From positions 806,001-870,000 of the forward strand of contig CBDCEL010000003.1 in the NCBI GenBank assembly GCA_965215845.1: a stretch of 64,000 bases of DNA, given 5' to 3'. Positions 43,600 through 52,084 of this stretch are shown piece after piece. Source of the DNA: Aurantibacter_A sp965215845. GTDB lineage: Bacteria > Bacteroidota > Bacteroidia > Flavobacteriales > Flavobacteriaceae. A program made the position numbers and the translations under genes. The notes below the pieces were generated by a model. That model was not told the DNA's origin and did not search any database. It was given only the letters and a program-made list of their open reading frames with translations. Position 1 is the first letter of the stretch; each line of letters opens with the position of its first letter.

Positions 43600-45578
43600 T
43601 CACCGATATCCTTTTGTATAGACGGTACGGTTGGTCGAAGACTGGCCGTTCAACAATCCCTCCCTGGTGGTTTCGACGATCAAGGTCGGTTCCCACGGTG
43701 TGCCCATGGGCGGTTCAAGCCAAAGTGTTTGGGTAAGTTTGCTAGAAAGCCATTTTCCGGTTTTGGAATCTTGAAAAGGGTAGGTAGAGGTAATAACCAG
43801 TCTGTTATCCTTCCATATAGTGCTGGAAACAATAGGTTTCAATGTTCGGCCCATTTGAATGGTATTATCGGTCTTCGAACCATCCAGGGCAAAGCGATAC
43901 TTCACTAATTGTTGAATTTCCCGTGGAATGAATACCACACGCTCAACCTGTAATTGCCCAGGTGTATGTTGAATCGATATTTGATTGCCCCATCCACTTC
44001 CCAAGGAGGGCTCCACAGGTTCGTCGACACGATTGATTACAGAGACCCGATGCAAAACCGTTGTCGACCAGCTACCTGAAAAATCAGGATTCTCCATTGC
44101 TGCGCTCCTCGGGCCCAGGGCGGTTCTATCTGTACGCGTATAGGTTTGCACAGGCTTTCCTGAATTGACGGGCGGAGCTATATACGGGTCTGCCGCATTG
44201 GCACTGGCCGTTACCCGAGGGTGTTTCACGAATGTCGCCTCATATTCCTTCACAATACTGTCCATAATGCCGATGACTCCCGGGTAATAATCCTTAACAT
44301 CGATTTCCTCCCTGGGGTCGACCTTCAAGTCGAATAGGCGTACGAGGTTTTCTGGATCGGAATCCGGTATTTCCGTCTTATAAACGTACCAAAGTTTCCA
44401 ATCCCGCCATTTGACAGCCATGATTTGTCCGAATCGTTGTGCAAAAATGGCACTTTCGCGGTTAGAGCGTTTTGCCTGCCCTCTAAAAATGGGAGTTGGT
44501 CGACGCCGTCGATGATTCGGTCCTGGGGTACTGCATCAGGTCTACCGGCCGCATTGAGAATAGTGGTAAATAAATCTACCTCATGTACCAGCTCATTGGA
44601 AACCTGTCCTGCTTTTATTCTATTGGGCCATCGTATTACCGCGGGAGTTCGAATACCGCCTTCCATGGCCGAATTGTAATAACCTCGCCATGGGCCGGGC
44701 GAACCTCGCCATGGGCGCCTCATCTCGGCACCATTGTCTGTGCACCAAATAATCAAGGTATTGTCTTTAACACCGGATTTTTTCAATTGGTCTAAAATCA
44801 ACCCTACGTTATAATCGACATCGGCCATGGAGTCACCCATGTCCCCCGCCCCCGTGGTACCTGCCTTATCGGGATGGGGCAGGGCGGGAAAATGCAACTG
44901 GGTCATCGCATAATATAAAAAGAAGGGGTTACCTTTCTCGGCATGCTCTTTTATAAAAGCCCTACTTTTTTCTGCTGCTTCTCGATCGATAGTGCGTCTG
45001 GTTTCAGGTGTAAAGGGCTTTACTTTTTTGGAAGGGGAACCCGAGGTTCCTTCCCAAATGTAGGGGGCGGGCCGTAAATTGGGGTCGAATCCTTCCATGG
45101 TGGGGAACTGGGATACATGTGTAGTACCAGGTATACCGTACCATTCGTCAAAGCCTTGCTGGGTCGGCTCGCGCTTGCCATGCCAATTCTTGGCGCCTAA
45201 ATCCCATTTGCCAAAAAGTGCAGTGGCATAGCCAACGGATTTCAAGCGTTCCGCTATTGTTTCTTCCCATAAAGTGGTGCCCGAATAATAGTCTTCCCCG
45301 GCCCTGACTGCATACCTGCCCGTAAGGATGGCTATACGTGAAGGGGTACAGGAATATTCTACGTTGAAGTTGGTCAAACGTATGCCTTCCGCACCTATTC
45401 GATCAATATTGGGGGTAGGTACGCCACGCGCACCGCCGAAGGCGGATACTTCTCCAACGCCCAAGTTATCAGGAAAAATCAAGATAATATTTGGCTTGTC
45501 TTGGGGATGGCCGATTCCCGTACCGAGAACCAAGAGCATCAAAATAAAGATCAGGCGGTTTAAATTATATGGCCTCAT
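43600..45578 (-). pseudogene. Exported S1-family sulfatase with C-terminal extra domain, single-base frameshift
   Basis: From ATG 45578 the protein has a signal peptide (RLIFILMLLVLGTGIGHPQ), then the sulfatase core: NIILIFPDNLGVGEVSAFGG, CTPSRIAILTGRYAVRAG (the Cys converted to formylglycine), GKWDLGAKNWHGKREPT and IIWCTDNGAE. This frame ends at 44325. The next frame (44421 down to 43600) continues with MAVKWRDWKLWYVYKTE, LVRLFDLKVDPREE and a roughly 150-residue C-terminal beta domain starting at NPDFSGSWSTT. Adding one A to the AAA run at 44426-44424 (minus strand) gives KIMAVKWRDW and one protein of about 659 residues. Substrate unknown. Error or true mutation cannot be told. Confidence 0.82.
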
Positions 45579-45673
45579 TGACGTGTTTTTTCTGGCTATG
45601 GCAAGTAAGTTACTAAAAAGAGGGGTATTAAAAATGCGATGGTTACCCATGAAATTGGCCATGATCTCGGGTA

Positions 45674-45758
45674 GGTGAAAATTAATGAAGTGTCATAATT
45701 CACAACCACCCCGCCTTCTCCCTCCGGTCGAAGACACCCCTCCTTTGTAAGGAGGGGA
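45674..45758 (-). repeat. Palindromic repeat unit A, reverse orientation
   Basis: It starts with GGTGAAAATTAATGAAGTGT (45674-45693), identical to 46444-46463. It continues through AACCACCCCG, CTTC...GGTCGAAG, and the hairpin CCCCTCCTT-tgt-AAGGAGGGG (45737-45757). The unit is about 85% alike to copy B (46444-46530) on the far side of the DUF559 gene and is the reverse complement in layout of copy C (46006-46064). The first 20 bases include what in copy B is the stop region of the DUF559 gene, so A looks like the tail of a lost second copy. Confidence 0.75.
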
Positions 45759-46005
45759 ATCACGTACTGACCATGACATCTATCGCAACATCCCTTTATG
45801 TTAAGGAACCCCTATTTAGTTCCTCTCCTGAACGCCCGCCTGACGGACGGGCAGGTAGGCAGTCGAAGGATAAGGTGAAGATAGACCGTTCCAAAAACAC
45901 GTGACGGAAGGAGCCACAAGCAATCCTCTCAGCTATACCTCGATTAAAAACCGACGTTTAATGGATTTATTGATGAAATAAAAACAATTATTTGCTATTG
46001 GGTAG
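45759..46005. other. Gene-free stretch between repeat units A and C
   Basis: About 250 bp with no supportable gene. It contains a CCCGCCTGACGGACGGG-centred dispersed repeat at 45827-45869 and is otherwise unremarkable. Together with the sulfatase upstream region it makes a 511-bp non-coding gap (45579-46089). Confidence 0.6.
45827..45869 (+). repeat. Dispersed CCGCCTG/GTCGAAG repeat
   Basis: CTGAACGCCCGCCTG, a CCCG...CGGG palindrome, then CAGGTAGGCAGTCGAAGG. Related to the copy at 33736-33770 and more loosely to the GAGTCGAAGG elements at 3396. Confidence 0.55.
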
Positions 46006-46064
46006 CCCCCCTCCTTTTCAAGGAGGGGTGGCCCTGACTTTTTGATCAGGGACGGGGTGGTTTG
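46006..46064 (+). repeat. Palindromic repeat unit C, forward orientation
   Basis: Hairpin 1 is CCCCTCCTT-ttc-AAGGAGGGG (46008-46028), then TGGC, then hairpin 2 CCCTGA...TCAGGG (46032-46051), then ACGGGGTGGTTTG. It lies 25 nt before the DUF559 start codon and is inverted relative to copy B just after the gene. Confidence 0.78.
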
Positions 46065-46077
46065 CCCAACTGTTTGT

Positions 46078-46085
46078 TAGTTTTG
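46078..46085 (+). promoter_or_regulatory. Possible -7 box of the DUF559 gene
   Basis: TAGTTTTG fits TANNTTTG and ends 4 nt before ATG 46090. It begins 13 nt after the end of repeat unit C, which may thus supply or control the promoter. The start codon region ATGACACTTCA (46090-46100) is an exact inverted match of TGAAGTGTCAT in unit A. Confidence 0.45.
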
Positions 46086-46089
46086 AACC

Positions 46090-46455
46090 ATGACACTTCA
46101 CAATCGAAAGGAACTGAAGGCGTTTCGTAAAGAATTACGAAACAGTGCTAACTCGGCCGAAGCCTCCCTTTGGAAACATCTTTCCAAACGTCAACTAAAA
46201 GGAAGAAAGTTTCAAAGACAGCATAGCATCGGTAAGTTTGTGGTTGATTTTTACTGCCCATCTGAAAAGCTTATCGTTGAGTTGGACGGTCAAGGCCATA
46301 TCAATCCAACTGCTGAAACGTATGATGCAAAAAGGAGCCACTATCTTGAAAATTTGGGCAACAAGGTAATTCGATTTGAAAATAAAATGGTGTTCGACCA
46401 TCTGCCATCGGTACTGCAAGAAATAGAGGACAATTTCGGGCGGGGTGAAAATTAA
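46090..46455 (+). CDS. DUF559 protein, Vsr-like PD-(D/E)XK endonuclease fold
   Basis: 121 residues. DUF559 proteins share the fold of the very-short-patch repair nuclease. Here RKFQRQHSIGKFVVDFYCP is followed by LIVELDGQGH, giving the catalytic set Asp53, Glu64 and Asp66 with a His at 70, and the conserved YLENLGNKVIRFENKMV completes the fold. The N-terminus (RKELRNSANSAEASLWKHL) is the family's helical cap. The gene is enclosed by inverted palindromic repeats (C before, B after), and its stop lies inside the B repeat. A nuclease acting on these repeats, for spread or repair, is conceivable but unproven. Nothing else in the neighbourhood shares its context. Confidence 0.88.
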   Translation: MTLHNRKELKAFRKELRNSANSAEASLWKHLSKRQLKGRKFQRQHSIGKFVVDFYCPSEKLIVELDGQGHINPTAETYDAKRSHYLENLGNKVIRFENKMVFDHLPSVLQEIEDNFGRGEN

Positions 46456-46530
46456 TGAAGTGTTCCAATTCACATAACCACCCCGTCTTCTCCCTTCGGT
46501 CGAAGCCACCCCTCCTTCGTAAGGAGGGGA
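46444..46530 (-). repeat. Palindromic repeat unit B, reverse orientation, overlapping the DUF559 stop
   Basis: It begins GGTGAAAATTAATGAAGTGT, of which GGTGAAAATTAA encodes the last codons and stop of the DUF559 protein. It continues AACCACCCCG, CTTCTCCCTTCGGTCGAAG and the hairpin CCCCTCCTT-cgt-AAGGAGGGG (46509-46529). It closely matches unit A. Confidence 0.78.
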
Positions 46531-46592
46531 GCTAGATACTGCCCAGGAAATTTCTGGTCGCATCTATTTAAATTTAGGACCCTCTTTAGCTC

Positions 46593-46649
46593 CTCCCCTC
46601 AGCCGAGGGGAGGTGGCCCTGACAATTTCGTCAGGGACGGAGGGGTTGG
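46593..46649 (+). repeat. Palindromic repeat unit D, forward orientation
   Basis: Hairpin 1 CTCCCCTC-agcc-GAGGGGAG (46593-46612), GTGG, hairpin 2 CCCTGAC...GTCAGGG (46617-46636), then ACGGAGGGGTTGG. It has the same two-hairpin layout as unit C. B and D face away from each other across 62 bp. From D to the xdhC end at 46766 no gene is seen. Confidence 0.75.
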
Positions 46650-46765
46650 CCTTCACCAATGTTGTTCTTGACCCTTAAACAAAAACTAAGTCCTTTTCTA
46701 AAGAAAGATATCTCATATGCGGACTTGCAATCGTGGGCGAAAGGCATTCGAGTTTCTTCCAAGAC

Positions 46766-47776
46766 TCAGCTATGAATCCCGCCAGACTTGTCCTTTAGCA
46801 TCATTGGTTTTTGGTTGCGAACCACAGCCAGAATCTCGGAGAGCACGGCAATGGCGACTTCTTGCGCAGTTTCCGCCCCAATATTGAGTCCGGCTGGGCC
46901 GTGGATACGGTCCAGCAATTCTTCGTTTGGCTCAGGGTCACGTTCCAAAAGATCGTTCAACAATTTCTCACGTCGTTTGGAAGGGCCAAGTATACCCAGA
47001 TATACCGGTAAGGCATCCTTTATGGCCAAGAGGTATTTGAGGTCGCGAACATAACTGTGCGTCATCAAAATGACCGCGGTCTGGTCATCGATACCATCCG
47101 CAGAAAATAATTCCGGCTCAACCGCTAACATTTCCTTGATTCCGGGAAAATCTTTGGCCGTTTTCTTCTCGGCGGCCGAGGCTACAACCGTCACTTCCCA
47201 ACCCGTCATCGAGGCATAAGATCCCAATTGTACGGCATCATGCTCAGCACCGATAATCAACAATTGAAAGCAGGGCACCTTGGTCTCCGAAAAACGGGCA
47301 TAATCATCTTGCTGCACAAAAGAATCCCGAACGGGTATCTCGGTTCCGGAAAAGTCAAAAAGGGTTCCCATATTTTCATCATCACCTTCATCCTTCTTAA
47401 AAAAGGATATGATGTCAAAATTTTTACGCCCCTCCAAAACGCCCTCAAAGGCCTTAAGGAATTCATCCCCAGGTCGAAAAGGTTCGATCAAAATATAGAG
47501 AATGCCTTCACAGCCCAAACGGTAACGGCCATCATAGGTCATCATTTTGGCAATTCCGGTTTCGAAAACGGATTGCGTTTGTCGTAGAATTTCTTTTTCG
47601 ACACAGCCGCCACTGACCGCCCCTATCATCTGCCCATCTTCACGTAACAACATGCGAACGCCAGGTTTTCGGTAAGAGGAACCATCCAAATCGACCACGG
47701 TCGCCAGAGCCGTTTTTAAATTTGCTTTTTGCGCCAAAAGATAGGCCGCCACCATTTGTTTAAGTTCGTGCGTCAT
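46766..47776 (-). CDS. XdhC-family molybdenum cofactor maturation protein
   Basis: 336 residues. The N-terminal XdhC/CoxI domain has GSSYRKPGVRMLLREDG near 30 and the conserved SGGCVEKEI near 55. A central variable stretch leads to a C-terminal Rossmann domain: LLIIGAEHDAVQLGSYASMTG near 172, AVILMTHSYVRDLKYL near 234, LGILGPSKRREKLL, IHGPAGLNIGAETAQEVAIAVLSEIL. XdhC binds Moco, promotes its sulfuration and inserts it into xanthine dehydrogenase-type enzymes. No such hydroxylase gene lies in the window. It is divergent from moaA (89 nt apart). Confidence 0.88.
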   Translation of the reverse strand: MTHELKQMVAAYLLAQKANLKTALATVVDLDGSSYRKPGVRMLLREDGQMIGAVSGGCVEKEILRQTQSVFETGIAKMMTYDGRYRLGCEGILYILIEPFRPGDEFLKAFEGVLEGRKNFDIISFFKKDEGDDENMGTLFDFSGTEIPVRDSFVQQDDYARFSETKVPCFQLLIIGAEHDAVQLGSYASMTGWEVTVVASAAEKKTAKDFPGIKEMLAVEPELFSADGIDDQTAVILMTHSYVRDLKYLLAIKDALPVYLGILGPSKRREKLLNDLLERDPEPNEELLDRIHGPAGLNIGAETAQEVAIAVLSEILAVVRNQKPMMLKDKSGGIHS

Positions 47777-47865
47777 GTTAAAGGCAAGTTATTAAAATCA
47801 TGGCAAATTAAAATTTGACTATCTTGAATTTGATTACAGAGGTTCGGAGTTTAAAATAACAAAAA

Positions 47866-48849
47866 GTGATCGATTCGTTCGACAGGGAAATAGATTATGT
47901 TCGCATTGCGGTGACCGACCGCTGTAACCTGCGCTGCTTTTACTGTATGCCGGCCGAAGGAATCATTTATGAGCCGCGAAAAGATCTGTTGACCTATGAA
48001 GAAATCATCAGACTTTTACAGATTTTAGGCCATATCGGATTTAAAAAAGTGCGATTTACCGGCGGTGAGCCCTTTTTGCGGAAAGATTTTATGGACTTAT
48101 TGGAGCAGACCACCAAAATCGAGGCCTATGAGTCGATTCACCTTACATCAAACGGAACGCTTCTAGGCAAGCATATCGCAAAATTAAAAGCCCTAGGGAT
48201 TACCAAAATCAATTTGAGCCTTGATTCCTTGGATGCTGGGCGTTTTCAAAAAATCACACGAAGGAACGATTTCGGCAAGGTAATGCGTACGTTCGATCAA
48301 CTGCTGGAAAACAGTTTCGATATAAAACTGAATGTGGTCGTTATGCAGGGAATCAATACGGAAGATATCATTCCGATGGCCCAATTGGCGAAGGATCATC
48401 CCGTCGATGTCCGTTTTATTGAAGAGATGCCTTTTAATGGAGGTTATAAGGAAAACCTGCAAATGTACGCTGCAAAAGACATTCTAAATGACTTACGGCA
48501 GCACTTTCAAAATTTGGAGGCCTTGCCCGGAAAGCACGGCGATACGGCGACTGTTTATAGTATTCCTGGTTATCGTGGCAATATTGGGGTTATCGCTGCC
48601 TTTTCAAGGACCTTTTGCAACAGCTGTAATCGATTGCGGATCTCTGCCAAAGGAGAAATCAAAAGTTGCCTCTATGACGATGGGGTCTTCAATATTCGGG
48701 ATTTTATTCGTGCAGGCGCCAGTGACAAAGAAATTTTGAAAAAGTTCAGGGAAATAGTCCGCTTGAAACCTAAAGACGGGTTCGAGGCGGAGAAATCGAG
48801 AAAGAACATTTCGAAATCTTTGGAAAGTATGAGTACAATTGGTGGGTAA
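47866..48849 (+). CDS. moaA: GTP 3',8-cyclase MoaA
   Basis: 327 residues from a GTG start. Radical-SAM cluster motif RCNLRCFYCMP (Cys in CxxxCxxC) near residues 20-30, RFTGGEPFLRKDF near 65, and the second cluster Cys residues in FCNSCNRLR and IKSCLYDDG near 251-273. The C-terminus ends in Gly-Gly (STIGG), which inserts into the active site and is essential in MoaA. It makes the first pterin intermediate with MoaC. It lies 24 nt before moeA. Confidence 0.96.
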   Translation: MIDSFDREIDYVRIAVTDRCNLRCFYCMPAEGIIYEPRKDLLTYEEIIRLLQILGHIGFKKVRFTGGEPFLRKDFMDLLEQTTKIEAYESIHLTSNGTLLGKHIAKLKALGITKINLSLDSLDAGRFQKITRRNDFGKVMRTFDQLLENSFDIKLNVVVMQGINTEDIIPMAQLAKDHPVDVRFIEEMPFNGGYKENLQMYAAKDILNDLRQHFQNLEALPGKHGDTATVYSIPGYRGNIGVIAAFSRTFCNSCNRLRISAKGEIKSCLYDDGVFNIRDFIRAGASDKEILKKFREIVRLKPKDGFEAEKSRKNISKSLESMSTIGG

Positions 48850-48873
48850 GGGCTTGAAGCGAATGGCAAAAAA

Positions 48874-50088
48874 ATGAACGACACCTTTATTCCATACGAA
48901 ACGGCTCTTTCCATTTTAGAGGAAAATAAGGGTGATTTTCCCGTCGAAAATAGAAATCTGGAAGATTGTATCGGGTCCTTTTTGGCGGAGGACTTGGTTG
49001 CCGATCGTGACTTCCCTCCTTTCGATCGTGTGACCATGGACGGCATTGCGATCGCTTACGAACGTTTTCATCATGGACAACGTAAATTTAAAATAGCCTC
49101 CATTGCCGCGGCAGGTTCACCACAACAGTCACTGGCGGACCCTAAAAACTGTATGGAGGTGATGACGGGTGCAATTATGCCCAAAGGGGTAGACACGGTC
49201 ATCCGTTATGAAGATTTAAATGTTCTCGATGACACTGCCACCATTGCCATAGACACGGTTAGGTATCGACAGAACGTTCATTTCAAGGGCAGTGACCTTC
49301 TGAAGGGGACCACCATTGTCGCAAAGGGAAAGCAACTCTCAAGCGCCGAGGTCAATATTGCGGCATCAATAGGAAAGTCTCGACTCCAAGTAAAAAAACT
49401 GCCAAAGACCATTATTTTTTCCACGGGAGACGAATTGGTCGCCATTGATCAAAGCCCCAAATTACATCAAATCAGAAGATCGAATGTTTATGGCATACAG
49501 GCCACTTTAAAGGAATGGGGGATTTCGGCAGATCTTCAGCATCTAGCAGATGACAAATTGAAAATGGAAAAAGCCATTTCAAAGTCGCTCGAAAATTATG
49601 ATGTATTGGTTTTTACGGGCGGTGTCTCAAAAGGAAAGTTTGACTACCTGCCGGAGGTGTTGGAGACCTTGAAAGTGAAAAAGCATTTCCACAAAGTGCA
49701 GCAACGGCCAGGAAAACCATTTTGGTTTGGTACCAACGAAGCCGGAAGAAAGATTTTTGCCCTTCCGGGGAATCCGGTTTCCTCATTTGTTTGCGTTTAT
49801 GTCTATTTGAAATATTGGTTGACAAAGTCCTTGGGCATTACCGAAAAACCATTTTATGTTCAGCTAAAAAAAGACGTGAAATTTGCACCCGATTTGGTTT
49901 ATTTTTTGGAGGCCAGTCTTGAAAGTGATAAAAAAGGAAAATCAGTTGCCGACCCAAAAAAAGGCAATGGTTCGGGTGATTTTGCCAACTTGGTTCAAAC
50001 GGATGGTTTCTTCATCTTACCACAGGGTAAAAGTGAATTCAAAAAAGGCGAGGCGTATCCTTTTGTCAGGTATCGAAATGTTTTTTGA
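48874..50088 (+). CDS. moeA: Molybdopterin molybdenumtransferase MoeA
   Basis: 404 residues. MoeA domains I/II (FDRVTMDGIAIAYERF near 50; VMTGAIMPKGVDTVIRYED near 92), domain III (ISFSTGDELV-like IIFSTGDELVAI near 185; VLVFTGGVSKGKFDYLPEVL near 248) and domain IV at the C-terminus. It inserts molybdate into adenylylated molybdopterin. FALPGNPVSSFVCVYVY near 293 is the conserved PGNP loop. Cotranscribed with moaA, and convergent with the TauE gene 43 bp later. Confidence 0.95.
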   Translation: MNDTFIPYETALSILEENKGDFPVENRNLEDCIGSFLAEDLVADRDFPPFDRVTMDGIAIAYERFHHGQRKFKIASIAAAGSPQQSLADPKNCMEVMTGAIMPKGVDTVIRYEDLNVLDDTATIAIDTVRYRQNVHFKGSDLLKGTTIVAKGKQLSSAEVNIAASIGKSRLQVKKLPKTIIFSTGDELVAIDQSPKLHQIRRSNVYGIQATLKEWGISADLQHLADDKLKMEKAISKSLENYDVLVFTGGVSKGKFDYLPEVLETLKVKKHFHKVQQRPGKPFWFGTNEAGRKIFALPGNPVSSFVCVYVYLKYWLTKSLGITEKPFYVQLKKDVKFAPDLVYFLEASLESDKKGKSVADPKKGNGSGDFANLVQTDGFFILPQGKSEFKKGEAYPFVRYRNVF

Positions 50089-50089
50089 G

Positions 50090-50131
50090 GTTACCTGTCC
50101 CTCCTCTGAAGGGAAAGGAGCATACTCAACG
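50090..50131 (+). repeat. Partial dispersed palindromic repeat between moeA and tauE
   Basis: CCTGTCCCTCCTCTGAAGGG-AAAGGAGC keeps only the first hairpin of the unit seen at 7689 and 46006. It fills most of the 43-bp convergent gap and may serve as a terminator, though no U tract is evident. Confidence 0.4.
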
Positions 50132-50911
50132 TTAGAATGTGAATTGCAATCCGTTGATCAGCAACACCCGAATGCCCACAAATAAAACCAACACCGCCGT
50201 TATCAATTTAATCCCCTTGCCGGTCAGCTTGCCTAAACTTATCCTAATCCCCAATTGTCCTCCAATAAGTACGGCCACAATGAGAACGGACGCTTCGAGC
50301 CATGGCACTTCAAAAGTGCCATTCGTAAGCAATCCGCCAATACCCGAAACCGAATTCACCAGAATAAAAAAGCTGGCCAAGGCTGCTATTTTGATGGATT
50401 TATCCCAACGCATATGATTCAAAACAGGAGCCAAAAAGATGCCGCCGCCAATACCAACCAAGCCTGAAAGTAGGCCAATTCCAGCTCCTAACAGATAGGT
50501 CACATAAGGCGGGTAATTTGAGTTTGCCTCCTCTGATTTCTTCGTAGTTATTGTCTGAAAGATTAGGGCAGCGGCAGAAAGGATCAGGGCGCCCCCAAGA
50601 ATGATGAAAAAGATATGCTCCTGAAGCCGAAATCGTGCCCCAAGAAAAGCAAAAGGTATACTCATCAATACAAATGGAAGAAACTTCTTCAAATTGAAAT
50701 GCCCGTTTTTGAAATATAAATAAGTGCTGCCGCCGACCACCACAAGATTACATACCAAAGCCGTGCTTCTGATTGCAAAAAAACTTGTGAATACCAGTGT
50801 AAGAATGGCCAAATAGCTAGATCCGCCACCAAAACCGACCGAAGAATACAAAGTGGCAATGACAAAAAAGCCGAGTGCGAGAAGACTCAATTCTTGAACG
50901 GTCAAGTGCAT
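50132..50911 (-). CDS. TauE/SafE (TSUP) family sulfite or organosulfur transporter
   Basis: 259 residues with eight membrane helices in two halves. The duplicated family motif is visible as VGFGGGSSYLAIL near 26 and GLVGIGGGIFLAPVL near 155. TSUP proteins move sulfite, sulfoacetate or other sulfur anions across the inner membrane. It overlaps the moeB-rhodanese gene by 10 nt, so the two are made together, which suggests a link to sulfur handling in cofactor thiolation (inference). Substrate not identifiable from sequence. Confidence 0.87.
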   Translation of the reverse strand: MHLTVQELSLLALGFFVIATLYSSVGFGGGSSYLAILTLVFTSFFAIRSTALVCNLVVVGGSTYLYFKNGHFNLKKFLPFVLMSIPFAFLGARFRLQEHIFFIILGGALILSAAALIFQTITTKKSEEANSNYPPYVTYLLGAGIGLLSGLVGIGGGIFLAPVLNHMRWDKSIKIAALASFFILVNSVSGIGGLLTNGTFEVPWLEASVLIVAVLIGGQLGIRISLGKLTGKGIKLITAVLVLFVGIRVLLINGLQFTF

Positions 50912-51975
50912 GTGGCAAGAAATTCGTTTAAGCCTCCGAAAACACTATAAAACGAAGTGTCCGGATAATGCTGAACCAATCTTTTAAGGGCAATTTCGCT
51001 GCGTTTTCCCGATTGGCAAAGTAGGTAAACGGGTTGTTCAAAATTAAGTTCCATCCCCTTTTCTTCAATAGCGTCCAAGGGAATATTGATGCTATTCGGC
51101 AAATGGTAATTTTGAAATTCTTCTTCCGTTCGTACGTCGATCAATTGAATTTCCGAATTGAGACTTAGTAACTTCTGCAATTCTTCAACCTTAATTGTAG
51201 GCACCGTCTCGCACGGGTCCTCCCATTGATACGAATCTTGAAGTTTTGCAATTGTCTTATTTTCAGGAATCGATTTGAATTTAATCTTCTGGGATGACTG
51301 ATCAAGTCCATTAAAAAGTAATAATTGCCCTGATAGCACGGCTCCCACTCCAGTGATGACCTTAATGGTTTCCAAGGCTTGGAGGTTTCCAATAATTCCG
51401 GGAATAATTCCGAGAACCCCATGCTCACTACAATTTGGCACCTCATCCGCTTTGGGCATGATCGGAAATAGGCAGCGATAGGTCGGCCCCTTCCCAAAAT
51501 TGAAAACGCTGAGTTGACCTTCATATCCATGCAAGGCCCCATAAACAAAAGGTTTGTTTAAAATCACACAGGCGTCGTTAACCAAATATCGTGTGGGAAA
51601 ATTATCGGAAGCGTCGACCACCACATCGTAGTCCGAAATAATTTTCAACGCATTTTCCTTTACCAAAAAAGTATCATGTCCGACCAATTTGGTTGCGGAA
51701 TTTTTGGCCCGTAATTTTTCTTGAATCGCAACGGTCTTCGGTCTACCAACATCGGTTTCATCATAAATGACTTGACGATGTAGATTACTCAAGGACACCG
51801 TGTCATTATCAATGATTCCCAGGGTGCCAACCCCCATGGCATTTAAATACGTTAAAACGGGAATACCCAAACCACCTGCCCCTACCACCATTACTTTGGC
51901 CTCGGCCAACTTCTGCTGGGCCTGAGGTCCGAAATCCTTTAAAATGGTCTGTCTATTGTAGCGTTCTAGACTCAT
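50902..51975 (-). CDS. moeB: MoeB/ThiF-type adenylyltransferase fused to a rhodanese domain
   Basis: 357 residues. The E1-like domain has GAGGLGIPVLTYLNAMGVG near 32-50, IDNDTVSLSNLHRQVIY near 55, and DASDNFPTRYLVND near 120. The C-terminal rhodanese domain from about 265 has LIDVRTEEEFQNYHLPNSINIP and the active-site loop LLCQSGKRSE with Cys near 330. It adenylates the MoaD C-terminal Gly-Gly and can pass a persulfide sulfur, as MOCS3-type enzymes do. Only some of the usual Zn Cys are seen (YRCLFP and NCSEHG). It is downstream of mobA, from which it is separated by a repeat unit. Confidence 0.9.
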   Translation of the reverse strand: MSLERYNRQTILKDFGPQAQQKLAEAKVMVVGAGGLGIPVLTYLNAMGVGTLGIIDNDTVSLSNLHRQVIYDETDVGRPKTVAIQEKLRAKNSATKLVGHDTFLVKENALKIISDYDVVVDASDNFPTRYLVNDACVILNKPFVYGALHGYEGQLSVFNFGKGPTYRCLFPIMPKADEVPNCSEHGVLGIIPGIIGNLQALETIKVITGVGAVLSGQLLLFNGLDQSSQKIKFKSIPENKTIAKLQDSYQWEDPCETVPTIKVEELQKLLSLNSEIQLIDVRTEEEFQNYHLPNSINIPLDAIEEKGMELNFEQPVYLLCQSGKRSEIALKRLVQHYPDTSFYSVFGGLNEFLATCT

Positions 51976-51996
51976 CGGTTCCTTATGTCTATGTCA

Positions 51997-52078
51997 GGGT
52001 TATTTCCCCTATGTAGGGAAAGGTGGCCTCGATTTTTTATCGCCGTCTGAGTACACCTCGCCCCATCAAGGGCGGGGA
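51997..52078 (+). repeat. Degenerate dispersed palindromic repeat between moeB and mobA
   Basis: TTTCCCCTA-tg-TAGGGAAA (52003-52021), GGTGGC, a TCGAttttttaTCG middle, then CGCCC...GGGCG (52058-52076). It interrupts an otherwise tight moaD-moaE-moaC-mobA-moeB gene series with a 109-bp gap. Confidence 0.5.
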
Positions 52079-52084
52079 ACCCGA

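Noticed and set aside
45674..46649. CRISPR array or tandem repeat array
   Set aside because: Only four units in mixed orientation with no regular spacers and no cas genes.
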